A stretch of 64,000 nucleotides of DNA from Crossaster papposus (lineage: Eukaryota > Echinodermata > Asteroidea > Velatida > Solasteridae): assembly GCA_037893245.1 (NCBI GenBank), contig JBAIAA010000314.1, forward strand, positions 558,001-622,000, written 5' to 3'. Shown here in pieces: positions 11,150 to 21,413 of this stretch. The notes under the pieces are model-generated. The model saw only the letters and a program-made list of their open reading frames with translations. It was not told the DNA's origin and did not search any database. Positions within the stretch are counted from its first letter, which is position 1, and each line of letters opens with the position of its first letter. Position numbers and translations under genes: made by a program.

Positions 11150-11565
11150 ATGATTATTCGGCCGACGCCCGTACCGTCCGACACGGCAAAACGCCGCTCC
11201 CTCGAGGGGGAGATAAACGCTCTCCTTCTAAAGAGAGCGGTGCGTTTGGTCCCCCAATTGGGGACTCAGGCGGGATTCATGTCAGTCTTCTTCTTGGTCC
11301 CCAAGAAGGAGGCTGGCATGTGGCGGCCAAAATTAAACCTTAAAACCCTGAACAGTTTCATACATCCGAAACGTTTTCGTATGGAGACGTTGAGGACCAT
11401 CCTCGAATCAATCATAACGCCCGTGTGGGCAGCAAGTCTAGACCTGAAGGACGCGTATTTCCACTTAACGATCAAGCCAGAGCACCGCAAATTCCTACGT
11501 TTCCAGTACAACGGTGTCCTGTACGAATTTGCAGTGCTCCCATTCGGACTGTCCACTTCTCTGCG
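11150..11565 (+). pseudogene. DIRS reverse transcriptase, N-terminal half
   Basis: The frame encodes FFLVPKKEAGMWRPKLNLK, SLDLKDAYFHLTIKPEHRKF and then LPFGLST: RT fingers/palm motifs with the first catalytic Asp (LDLKDAYFH). Immediately after LPFGLSTS the sequence jumps to RGPQHRSSHINVLEMMA, which is RNase H sequence, so the YLDD-containing half of the palm has been deleted at about 11,565. The polypeptide would be inactive. Confidence 0.9.
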
Positions 11566-11860
11566 TGAGGGGCCCTCAACACCGATCGTCCCACATCAAC
11601 GTCCTGGAAATGATGGCAGTTTTCAACGCGCTACAGCATTTTCGGTTGGATGTCGGGGGACGAGCAGTCCTGGTAAGATGCGACAACGCCACAATAGTGG
11701 CATACGCCAATCACCAGGGGGGTACTCGGTCGGGCCGTCTGTGTGCTCTAGCGTGGGACCTCACCCTCTGGTGCACATATCACGGAATAACACTGTCGGC
11801 AGTCCACATCGCGGGCGAAAAGAACGTCATAGCTGATGCCCTCTCCAGAGGCTGGATCGC
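11565..11860 (+). pseudogene. DIRS RNase H domain
   Basis: Reads INVLEMMAVFNALQHFRL, VLVRCDNATIVAYANHQGG and ends VHIAGEKNVIADALSRG. INxLEL/M...D-N-T...NHQGG...GxxNxxAD-LSR is the typical RNase H arrangement of DIRS pol. It lies in a different frame from the RT, consistent with the deletion junction at about 11,565. Confidence 0.88.
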
Positions 11861-12240
11861 TCTTCAAGATGATCGACCGGCCCCATGTCGACTTGTTCGC
11901 CTCCCGAGCGAACAATCAGCTGCCAGTTTATTGCACAAGGGTCCCAGACCTCGATGCATGGCAGATCGACGCGTTGACGGTGCAATGGGACGGCCTACTG
12001 GCCTATGCCTTTCCACCCATCTCCCTCATTTCTCGAGTACTGACCAAGGTCGAGCAGGAGGACTGCCGAATCCTCCTCATAGCCCCGTTCTGGCCCCGCC
12101 AGCCGTGGTTCCACCGACTTGTCAGGCTCCTGGTTCACTGCCTAGTCAGGCTCCTGGTTCACCGCATAGTGGTTCTGCTGAGGAGGACAGATCTTCTCTA
12201 TCAGCCCAGCTTATCGGGGATGATTCACCCGGCTCCGGGG
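11860..12240 (+). pseudogene. DIRS pol methyltransferase-like region
   Basis: Follows RNase H and encodes RPHVDLFASRANNQLPVYCT, then DAL..QWDGLLAYAFPPISLI and LLIAPFWPRQPWF. In DIRS pol this region sits between RNase H and the recombinase and is annotated in many relatives as DAM-like. It is frameshifted relative to RNase H. Downstream, at 12,120-12,165, a short tandem duplication (RLLVHCLVRLLVH) is seen. Confidence 0.65.
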
Positions 12241-12244
12241 GATC

Positions 12245-12803
12245 TTCACCTGACCTGATGGGTACTGTCACGCGATCCCTCTGCTCAGCAGGCCTTTCGC
12301 GACGGGCTGCAACAATTGCAGCCCAATCCCGCAGGGAGCCGGGTGGTGTCCGTCTGGTCCCTACGGTCGGTTTTCTTGCGAAAAACCAGTCTGAGGCTTT
12401 TACGCCCCCAGACATCTTTGTCCCAGACATCAAGTCCGTTTTGACCGAAATAGACGACAAACTTTGGTGCCCAGTCCGGGCACTTAAATGGTATGTCAAC
12501 CGTACGAAGTAACTTCGTACGGGACATGAAAAATTGTCTCGCGATACAATTGCACGTTGGATCGTGACAGCCATTCGCTCCGTGCCAGGCGGTTGGCCAG
12601 TGGTCGAGCAATCTATTCGGGCGCACGATGTCAGGGGAGTGTGTGCCTCTTGGGCCTTTTTTAAGGGTGTCCCTCTAGGTGACATTACCAAGGCAGCTTG
12701 CTGGAAGAACCCCAATACGTTCTCCCAATGCTACCTGAAGGCAGATGGCAAGGCTGGAGGGGAAGTGCTGAAGGCGGCCAGTCGAGCTTCACAGAAGCAC
12801 TAA
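12245..12803 (+). pseudogene. DIRS tyrosine recombinase, C-terminal part
   Basis: Encodes LWCPVRALKWYVNRTK, an in-frame TAA at 12,511, then LSRDTIARWIVTAIRS, AHDVRGVCASWAFFKGVPLG and ACWKNPNTFSQCYLKADG. The HDVR pair, the conserved Trp and the Tyr of F-x3-YL are the HxxR...W...Y half of a tyrosine recombinase, which would integrate circular cDNA. The N-terminal part with the first catalytic Arg is missing or unrecognisable. A perfect 10+1+10 palindrome (12,501-12,521) overlaps the stop. Confidence 0.85.
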
Positions 12804-13059
12804 CTGGTAAGCACACATTATACGTATATTCTATGTGCCCTTAAGTCGACAGAGGTGTACCTATCATGTGTTTTTTACTAAACCCAAATAATGGTGGCAC
12901 ACTCCTGACACTTTGCGCATGGACTGGATTCCACTTATGAGGTGAATTCTGGGTCTTTTGGTTTTTTGTTTTTCCCTTCGGGTACGCCTCGTGTCCTACG
13001 ACCCTGCAGACATACAGTAGCTTGCGTATACCCACCGCCTATATCCGGTGCGAGTCTAT

Positions 13060-13405
13060 GCAAATGTAGTATTCGCTCTACAGGGTAAGTAGAGTGCTGT
13101 AGACTCCCCCCCACAGTAGTGTGGATGGGGTCTACGAGCGAATACTTACCCTGTAGAGCATCCCTCCCTCCTTCCCCACTATACTCGATTCTTGGGGGCT
13201 TACATCAGTAACTCTTGAGAAAAAGAGGACGCTAACAAAGTGCGCATGTCACAGGGCGTCGGGGATAGGACACCAGGGGGCGCCTATTGTATGTAAAACT
13301 CTTAGCAATTTGCCTGTCGGCATAGGGAACAATGCAAATGTAGTATTCGCTCTACAGGGTAAGTATTCGCTCGTAGACCCCATCCACACTACTGTGGGGG
13401 GGATT
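13060..13405 (-). repeat. Right inverted terminal repeat plus internal complementary region (DIRS)
   Basis: 13,200-13,345 is the reverse complement of the left terminal repeat (gttagc/gcgcatgtcacagggcgt... to gcaaatgtagtattcgctc). Just inside, 13,060-13,160 holds GTAGTATTCGCTCTACAGGG and its inverse, and is itself inverted relative to 13,350-13,400. This duplicated outer-edge sequence is the internal complementary region that DIRS elements are thought to use to circularise their cDNA. Confidence 0.85.
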
Positions 13406-15017
13406 TTAAATAAGAACATGGCAGTACAGGAGGGGGTCAAAATCACACGCACTTCAATTGTCCGACGTGAAACCCCGGCCCCCTTCCAACATGTCCCATA
13501 TGATGAACCTCCGGTTTGTGGGTGTTGTCAGTGGCAATTTTCAGTTGACCTGGTTGATGGGGGCACTTGTGTATGTTTAGACTAAATAATTTGGAAACTG
13601 GGGTGCAAAAAGGCATTCGTGACATGACGTACACAGCTAGCTATAGCTAGCTCTGCCAGTGCAAGTACAAATAGGCCAAGCCCCGCACCGCCTAGCCGGC
13701 CTAGCGCCTGAACGTTTATAGAATGTTAAGTAGGGCAGGCCAGGCCTAGCTAGCTACACGTGCAATATGCGCGCAAATATAGCGTAAGCACGCCGGTGTG
13801 CTACATGTATGAACATCGGACCCTAATACAAAATCGGACGCATTTTCCATTTCATTGGTTAAACCCTCTCACGTGACCGATCCCTATCCTAATTATCTAT
13901 GCATGAGCATGCGCAATACTACAAAGTGTTTGTATTTCATAAAACCTAAAATCACGCTACAACTGGCTGGTGTCGCAGCACTGTCCTAGCTACCTACTGA
14001 CAGTCGGGAGCTATGCGTGCACCAGTGATCAATCAGTGTATGCGCAAAATTGGGTGTGCTTATAGTTTTGACATCGTCGCGTCGTGACTTTCGCACGTTA
14101 TAACACAGGTACATGTATGTTTGTGTCAAATCATGGCCAGTTTCAAGTGTGAACAATTGTTATGTTCGTGGTAAAAAATTGCAATTCAATTTGAAAAATG
14201 GCAATAAAAGGTTTGAGGTCGGCAGTTTGGCCGCCAAAATTCCAGGTCGGTCAGGTTACCGTAAACACACAATTTAATTTGTTTGGCCTAGAGCAAAAGG
14301 CCATCTTATATTTAAAAAAAAATTGGCTCATAAAATACAGACAGTAATAGCCCTAAATCATTAATCTTTTTCACAATCAATTTAGTAATTACAGAAACAC
14401 CATTATGTACATATAGTACAAAAGTATGTACAATAATCTTTAACAATATTCCATTTGCACATTTTCAGAGTGACACTTGTCATATTTGTACTGCAACATT
14501 ATATCTAAAACATCTAAACGTTATATTCTTAATAATGAAATAAACACAACTTAATGTTGCCGTTCCAAATCTTTGATCTGCTGATCCAGCCGCTCTTGGT
14601 GACTTCACTCAAATTATTGCCATCAATTATTGCTCACTCAATTATATACAAAAGGCAGTACATGCTATTGATATGTGTAACACAAAGAAGAAGAATTCTA
14701 TATTTTTGACTATGCGCGCTTAGAGCGACCATTCGCAGTAATTTTACAGTATTGGGACGACCACCGTCGTTAGGACGACCGTTTGCCCGTCGTCCGAGCG
14801 CCCAAGTACTCGATAAAATTTCATTTTTTTAAATTTTATTGAATATGTCGATAGATTTGGGTACATTATCCTAACGGTTTTTTATTTTGTGGCAAAAGCT
14901 CTAGGTAAAAACGGGTTAGGTTACAAATAAAAACCTAACATTTTGCGTGCGTCTCTATGGACCGGTCGCGCTAATGATGGTTTATCAATAATATATATAT
15001 AAGAGCGGGACATCACA
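13406..15017. other. Non-coding stretch
   Basis: No ORF with recognisable content. A GCTAGCTATAGCTAGCT palindrome-like tract lies at about 13,636-13,652. The rest is unique AT-rich sequence. Confidence 0.5.
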
Positions 15018-15108
15018 ACAAGTCATAATTCTCCCTGAAGAAGGTGCATTCGCACCGAAAGCTCGGTTTTATTTCCGGTGAGCACTGTTATATTTATATT
15101 TTCACATT

Positions 15109-15141
<33 letters not shown>
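15018..15141 (+). repeat. ~95-bp Penelope-type end repeat followed by (TA)n
   Basis: The segment containing CCTGAAGAAGGTGCATTCGC, then CACCGAAAGCTCGG and GTGAGCACTGTTATATTTAT, is also present at 53,612-53,695 (plus) and 53,520-53,608 (minus). CTGAAGA-stem-GAAA hairpins of this kind occur at ends of Penelope-like elements. A (TA)n tract at 15,112-15,141 follows directly. Confidence 0.75.
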
Positions 15142-15144
<3 letters not shown>

Positions 15145-15145
15145 C

Positions 15146-15775
15146 GTCCTTCGAAACAACACCTCCGTCTTTTTTTAGACTGATTGAAAGCCCAAAGCGT
15201 GAGCAAGATGTTGCAAAGCAGTTCATGATGAGTTGTAAGTCTTCCTGTGTGTGAGCGACAAGCGCGCAGTCATCGGCATACAAGAGTTCACGAACTAGTT
15301 CATCGAATACCTTTGTTTTCGCTTGAAGTCTTCGGAGATTGAAGAGTTTTCCATCAGTCCTGAATCGCAACTTTACGCCTACGTTGATGTCACGGAAAGC
15401 ATCAAGAAGCATGCTAGCAAACACGACACTGAAGAGCATTGGCGCAAAGACACAGCCTTGTTTAACTCCATTTGATACAAGGAAGGCTGTTGCAGATTTT
15501 CCGTCGTCCATTACTCGCGCCATCATACCATCATGAAACTGCTTCACCATCTCGATATACTTTCCAGGGCAGCTAATCTTAGACAAGAGTTTCATTTCGG
15601 CTTACAGTGTCAAATGCCTTTTTCAAGTCTACAAAGACACAGTAGAGGTCGGTATTATGCTCTCTGCATTTCTCTTGAAGCTGCCGGGCGGCAAATATCA
15701 TGTCGGCTGTACCTCTTTCTTTTCTGAAGCCACACTGGCTGTCGGGTTGTCGCAAGGCGGACCCTAGCGCCACCC
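15146..15775 (-). pseudogene. Non-LTR retrotransposon reverse transcriptase
   Basis: Minus-strand reading gives QCGFRKERGTADMIFAARQL, CVFVDLKKAFDTVSR, NGVKQGCVFAPMLFS and YADDCALVAHT, all ordered RT motifs including the catalytic F-x-D-x-x-K-A-F-D and YADD. A frameshift near 15,590 separates the first motif block from the rest. The sequence upstream of QPDSQCGFR is not RT. The matching APE domain is 1.8 kb away at 17,560, so the element is split. Confidence 0.92.
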
Positions 15776-15794
15776 TACTCGAACTGATATACAT

Positions 15795-17555
15795 TGGTCA
15801 ACTCGAACACGTAAACTGGGTTCGTCATGGTAGGTGCATATGTAACCTAGAAATTTGTCACACCGATAAATTTAATACTAATTGGAGTAAGGAAGCAATC
15901 CACAAAAAAAATATATTTCCACCTGGTTCAAGAAGATTGGGTCGCGGCTTAAATCTCAAGGTTGGGACAACAAAATTGAGACAAAAAGGAAAAAGATAGA
16001 AGTGTGAACAAATTTAGCTGAGAGAATCAACAAAAATATTTATTTAGTGACTTTCCAAACGACGACGGCAATAACAATTGAAAGTGGTTGGTGTTAAGAA
16101 TGCGTCGTATACTAGAGTGGAATTTCAATCCGATTTCTTATTCAAACAAATAAGGAATTTAGAATGCAAAATAAACTTAAAACAGCTCAAAACAAATGAT
16201 ACAAAAAAAATATAAAATTAACAAAACCCAACACAGTGCCAAAAAGTGAATAGCTAAAATGAGCAATCAGACTGTAACCTGCAAATGAAACAAAACAAAA
16301 GAACAAAATACAAAATTAAGAATCTTAAGAGTAATCAAAATCATAACAATCAGAACAAGGACAAGAATTCTCTTAAAGTTTAACTCATACTTCAACAGCA
16401 ACACTTAGATGACTAACAAACAAGTATGTATAGATAATGTCACCACATCTAACCAATGACAAGATCACTTTTCTTGTAACTGGGCAGACCTTCATGAATA
16501 TTTATAAGTCTACAAGCAACTGTTTATTGTACATTAGACTGGCTCCAGTCATTAACTCGGTTGAAGTTAGGTTAACACTATCAGCTACATAAGGCCTACA
16601 TACTACTGTGTATAATAATCTATCCTAGACTTAGCAAGTCTAATCCTTTGTTATACACATGGTCCACCATGCCTAGTCGATTTATACAATTTACACAAAT
16701 TTGGGTGAATCTTGACATCTCTCAACAAAATCGTATGGCATGACTGAAAGTCTTAAAAACCAAAGAAACAAGGCAAATAATAAGGTCAAGTATCCACTAC
16801 ATCCTGATCTCCTATTAATCTTTTCTAGATATAAATAAAAGTAATTACTTGAGAAGAATTCTCAAACATCGAAATTAAATCTACAAAGAAACTAAATGAT
16901 GATCCAAAATCCTTTCCACTTCTCTAATTTAACAGGAATTATTCTCATATCCAGGTTGTCTTTAACTTGACAAAGCTCTCAAAGTACATGTATACAATAC
17001 AGAAACCAATCAAGTTCATGATGGCTTTGAGACAATTAACTAAAAACTTTCAAAAACTCAGACAAAACTTCTTAACCAAATACGATGAATCTATCAACTC
17101 TTGTCTTAGGAACGAGACAATTTAGAAATTAAATCAAACCAAAAGAGGATAATTAATAGGTAAAAACTCACCAAGTTTCTGAGCAGAACTTGCCTATCTG
17201 GCAGCTAGAATTTGTGTCTGAAACACGTGTAAGTATTTGATGTACATGTATGTCCACTGCTGCTTGCCATGCTCACTGAATGTGACCCCAAGGTCAGTGT
17301 CCTTTTATATGGCACAGTGTGGGCTAAAGTCAATATACAGGGGGCTGCACAACCTTACAATGAATGGGATGCAGAAGGATGCACTACTCCTATGAGAGAA
17401 CTGTTTTTGTAATGTTATTTTACAGGCCAATAAACTGTTCAACAGGCAAGAGAATTACCCGGGGACCACACAGTTAACAATGGACCGGGTGATTCAACAG
17501 GAGGCCTATATGTTACTTGTAGAATAACAAATCAAATAAATGTCCACTCCACACA
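15795..17555. other. AT-rich insert between the RT and APE halves of a LINE
   Basis: No coding region. The APE frame breaks off after IVSVY at about 17,557, and RT resumes at about 15,775 on the same strand, so this 1.76-kb segment replaces the C-terminal APE and pre-RT region. It shows no clear terminal repeats, so whether it is an inserted element or a rearrangement is unresolved. Confidence 0.5.
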
Positions 17556-17556
17556 T

Positions 17557-17960
17557 ACACGCTGACTATGGTGGCATGTTGTTTAGCTGCTAGTGATAGA
17601 CGCAAAGTCATTAAGCGCTCGTTGATACCAACTGGTAGACTTTCAAGGTTATCTACGATGTGATTTTTCACGGCGAAACCAACACCAGCTTCGTGATGTT
17701 CATTGCTAGGACGACCACTCCAGAAAAAGGTGTAACCAGCGCCAAGTTCTTTAAGATGACCTTTCTCAGCAAAACGCGTTTCACTAAGTGCTGCTATGTC
17801 AATGTTGTATCTGGCAAGCTCTCTGCCGACGATTGCAGTTCTTCGTATTGGTCTATTGGGGGCATCACGAAGAGTTCGCACATTCCATGCTGCAAGGTTA
17901 AGCGGATGTTGTTTAGCTTTCCTGCAGTTCGAATGCTTGCTTTGTGAGTTCGTTGTCGAT
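17557..17960 (-). pseudogene. LINE AP-endonuclease domain, N-terminal half
   Basis: Reads LNLAAWNVRTLRDAP, DIAALSETRFAEKGHL, GYTFFWSGR and AGVGFAVKNHIVDNL, ending IVSVY. AAWNVRTL (catalytic Asn) and the Glu of LSETRF are the first two APE active-site motifs; the GDFN and SDH motifs are missing. The protein belongs with the LINE group often mis-annotated as craniofacial development protein 2-like. Together with the RT at 15.1-15.8 kb it forms one interrupted element. Confidence 0.9.
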
Positions 17961-18002
17961 GACATTTCGTTTAGAAGAACACACACGGTAGAAATATGTG
18001 GT

Positions 18003-18075
18003 GGTCCGGAGGGGAGGGGGGGGGGGGGGGAGGGGGGGAGGGGGGGGACGGGAACGGGGGGACGGGAACGGTGGA
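18003..18075 (+). repeat. G-rich tract
   Basis: Runs of 6-14 G separated by single A or C over about 70 bp. On the minus strand it reads as poly-Pro within the leader of the LINE frame upstream of the APE domain. It could form a G-quadruplex, but that is only composition. Confidence 0.85.
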
Positions 18076-18384
18076 GATGTTTCAGCACCTGCGCGTGACT
18101 TTGATTTAAGTGAAGGTGATTTGCAGCGTCAACCTCACTCTCTCGGCATCGCACATCTAGGGCCAGAGGCAGGACAGAGTCGAGACGTCTGGAGATGGGC
18201 TCAGCTGTAGTGAATTCAATTGCTGGTGCTACTCCTGTATTGACAAACAAATTAGTAAGTTATTTATTTATATGTTGGCAAAGAAATCCATGGCCCTGGG
18301 TAAATAAAAGGTCACCAATTATTGAATATACATGATAAAGTCAACAAGCACATTTAGGAATATTCAGAGCACTCAATATTTAAG

Positions 18385-18655
18385 GGGAATTCTGACACAG
18401 CCTTTTCTGCTTGCCTGTTGGCCTATGGGTAATGTGGACTTGAAGTGCTGTGTCGGAAGTTGTACTCTTGAGCGAATTGGTGAAACTGTTGGCCGTTGTC
18501 AGTCACCCTCACTTGGTAAATGACATATTTAGCGAATGTTGCCTTAATAAAGTTGATCATGGATTTGGCTGTTGTCATGTGAAGGTGATGTATATATGCA
18601 TGTACAGTGTAGCTCGACCCATCGGGAATAGTACTCTACCAGCACTAGCTACGGG
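18385..18655 (-). pseudogene. Ty3/gypsy integrase core fragment
   Basis: Minus-strand frames give LVEYYSRWVEL, then TTAKSMINFIKATFAKY, VTDNGQQFHQFAQEYNF and HSTSSPHYP with QAEKAV. These are the integrase core motifs (D-Y-S-R, here E-Y-Y-S-R; T/S-D-N-G-x-Q-F; SPHYPQ-N-QAE). The first catalytic Asp is replaced by Glu, and a stop interrupts after HYP. The next sequence on the right is protease, so RT and RNase H are absent. Confidence 0.82.
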
Positions 18656-18684
18656 TTTCTGAGCTTTACATTACAATAAACATA

Positions 18685-18760
18685 ATGGCAGTATGTTTAC
18701 CTCAGACCCAGTGTCAAGCATACAGTTGATCGACTTGTTTTCCACATTAATGGTCTGGCA
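18685..18760 (-). pseudogene. Retropepsin active-site region
   Basis: Reads INVENKSINCMLDTGSEVNI on the minus strand, with the catalytic D-T-G at 18,707-18,715. This is a retroviral-type aspartic protease core of a Ty3/gypsy element. It sits about 30 bp from the integrase fragment, indicating a large internal deletion. Confidence 0.85.
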
Positions 18761-18769
18761 CCAATAAGT

Positions 18770-19290
18770 GTGTGACTGCATGGTCACTGTTGCTGAATGC
18801 CGAGACGACGAAGAACGCAGTGTCATCATCAGATTCATTTGGTGCACCCACAGCTCGCATGTGTTTAGGCTTGGATTGACAAACCTTGCTGAAATGTCCG
18901 GTTTTGTGACAGGATTTGCATTTCTGGCGTATCTAGCAGGACATGATGAACGACTTGATTCGTATTGGCAATTGGGACACCTGGCCTATCTGGCATTCAG
19001 CTAATAGATGGACGATTATTGGGCAGCGTGTGTCGTGGTTTGTGTTGTGCTGCTGGAATTGCTGCCGTGTTGTGAGCTCCTTTAATTTCGCGGAGATCTT
19101 TGGCGGCTGTCTCTAGGGTTTTCGCAACATCAAGGGTTTTCTGGAAAGTGAGGCTTTCCCTTGTCGGAAGATGTTTCTGAACGTCCTACGAAGGCCACAA
19201 CTTATCAAGCGCTCACGCAAAGCATCATTCAGGAAAGACCCAAACTGGCAGGTCAAATTCTGTACTGCAACAGTAAATTAACCAGTTGGC
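18770..19290 (-). pseudogene. Ty3/gypsy gag fragment with CCHC knuckle
   Basis: Gag C-terminal sequence in shifted frames: CQFGSFLNDALRERLI near 19,250, LDVAKTLETAAKDLREIKGA near 19,100, and a C-K-S-C-H-K-T-G-H-F-S-K-V-C zinc knuckle (C-x2-C-x4-H-x4-C) at about 18,880-18,925, preceding the protease. Order gag-protease-integrase on the minus strand matches a Ty3/gypsy element with RT-RNase H deleted. Several frameshifts and stops. Confidence 0.78.
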
Positions 19291-19299
19291 GCCGGGAAT

Positions 19300-20890
19300 A
19301 TTTTAACATTGCCGAGCCGACGGGCGGGATTGTTTTTAAGGAAACTCGATCCGAAGCGGGTTCAGGATAATAGTGCCGGGAAGCACACCCACACATATCC
19401 GGCCTTGCGCGCTGCTGACATACCGTACATTTCCGAACTTGAACTTGGCGTGTTTATGCGTCATCCGTTTTGAATTTAGGGAAAGTTTTGCGTTTATATA
19501 CGTCATCCGGCGCGAACTGGTTAAGCAATGCACTCGTCAGTGTATTAATCGCCTTTGAAAAATTTGAAATGCTATGCTACAACCAGACACTTGGGGCGGC
19601 AGTGTGATACAATCATATCACAGAGTTCTTTGTATTTTTTTGGTGATACACCTGTACTAGAGTTTTGATACAGTTTTGTACACAGCAGAACTGTGTCCCG
19701 AAACATCATGGTGTCTTTCTTTTCCTGTGCGTGAAACTCACAAGAATTTGCCCGTAAATTGGAGCGTAAAAGTCACTTGTTCATGTAGAAAGCGGAATGC
19801 AAAATGACAACTATTGCTTAATACTGATTCAACCACTGCTGCCACCATGTGTTAATACTGGTTCGGGTTAATGTAAGGTAAAAGATTGTCCGAACTCACC
19901 ATTTGGGGTTCGCCATGCTGGCCGCATGATTTTGTTTCCCGCATGATTTTGTTTCCCGCATGGTTAAGGCCAATTATCATAACTGGGCATATCTTGACCA
20001 CACTGAATGGAAGATACTTAGTTTCTCAGAACCTTGATTTTCCTTTTAAAAATTAAACTCATCCCCACAAAAAAAATTGGAGTCAAAAAATATTCAATGA
20101 CAAATGAGCATCATCTGAACTCGTACCCCAATCTTACGATCTATAACCTAACCCCATTATCTACTTGGCTATTGTAAGTCAAAAGAAGCTGTTTTCAAAA
20201 TGCTTTAATGTACCTCTGGGCCTACATGTAACTAATTGACTGAGCAATAACAATATATTTTAGCGATATTGTTGAAGCTACTGATTAATCAGGACAAACG
20301 CCCATTTACCCTTGCGGGCCTCTATGTTTATGTTTGCACATGGTTTATACTCGGACTCATTAATTACGACCAAAGAGACAAACTTGAGTTTATGGCCACA
20401 GCCAGGTTAGATAAAGTTTTATTTTTCCGGATACCAGATAATGGGCATGCCGGTAAATTATTAGTAAAGTTAATAATAAATTGGGCAACACCAGGCTCGA
20501 CCAGAAATGGGGCAACAACAGGCCCCTGAGCAACACCAGGCGTGACCAGTATGGGCAATACCACATGATCAAAGCTATATGTGCATGAGCCAAATTCACT
20601 TTGCTGTATAATTCACGGTGTACATGTGAATTAACACACGGTAGCTTCTTACTGGTATTACGTTCAGTCGGGAAAACATAGCCTCAGGATACTTTTCAGT
20701 GCTATGGCAACCAATTAAATTTGCATAACAATTAGACCTAAACCTGAAGTGATTTAAATGCCCCAAAATATGATAAATTGAATTAATGGCTGTATGCATC
20801 CGCAAAAATTGCCACCTGCGCAGAGTGCCAAAGGAGAAAGACAACAAGAAAACACAACTACCAGGAGAGGCACTGACGAATTTGGAAGGG
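19300..20890. other. Non-coding stretch with two small tandem repeats
   Basis: No gene recognised. CGCATGATTTTGTTTCC is tandemly repeated at about 19,924-19,960. GGCAACACCAGG/CGACCAG-type words repeat at about 20,487-20,562. Confidence 0.5.
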
Positions 20891-20891
20891 A

Positions 20892-21260
20892 GCGCCACTA
20901 AGGAAGTAATAAGCCTTTTGCATAGTTACGTAAGAGACGCTCAGCACCAATACGTTGTTTACAATGGGTGAGAATGGCAAAAAGACACCAGACCATTCCA
21001 CAGCTGAGGGTTGCTAGCGTATGACGCGTAAGGCTTGCCCCGAATCACGTGATATAGCAACAGCGTTTTTGGTCTGGAGAATTTAAAGTTAAACTGTGCC
21101 AAGCTGTGTACCAGATGTTATTCAAATTTAACTCGGGGTCACGCGCAAATGGCTTACTCAAGATGAATGAATCACGGCCACACATAAAAATTAAGATGGC
21201 ATATTCGTATACCAGAAACAGCACTCACGAGAGGGCGCTATAATACAACTGGCGTGACTA
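20892..21260 (-). repeat. 3' LTR of the 21-24.8 kb gypsy element, with an insert
   Basis: Matches 24,627-24,810 at both ends, but about 240 bp (20,911-21,151) intervene between AAGTAAT and ACTCAAGATG that are adjacent in the other LTR. The insert has AAGCC-TTTGC...GCAAATGGCTT termini. Confidence 0.75.
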
Positions 21261-21413
21261 CTTTTAAATGCATATTTTTAAATGCTCTAACTACATGTAA
21301 TTACAGGGAGCATCCCCTTTAATAAATGGTGTGTGTGAAAATAAAAGACACTGTAGTTAGCGTCTGTGTCTAAAGATCTCTCAAAAATAGGACATGAACA
21401 CTTGCAAATTAAT

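Larger units (their letters stand above)
7820..13405 (+). mobile_element. DIRS-type tyrosine-recombinase retrotransposon, degraded
   Basis: The block is flanked by inverted copies of one sequence (7,820-8,045 forward; about 13,200-13,345 reversed). A further complementary segment at about 13,060-13,160 lies just inside the right repeat. Between them, in order, are a gag-like ORF, RT, RNase H, a methyltransferase-like region and a tyrosine recombinase. Split inverted repeats plus an internal complementary region and a tyrosine recombinase in place of an integrase are diagnostic of DIRS elements. The copy is dead: gag is interrupted by about 1 kb (8,366-9,366), the RT core is deleted, and frameshifts and a stop lie in pol. 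A second, shorter copy is at 39,742-42,180. Confidence 0.92.

Noticed and set aside
12501..12521. Palindrome resembling loxP arms in the DIRS recombinase
   Set aside because: The half-sites abut with one base between and no 8-bp spacer; it lies in coding sequence and the likeness is probably chance.
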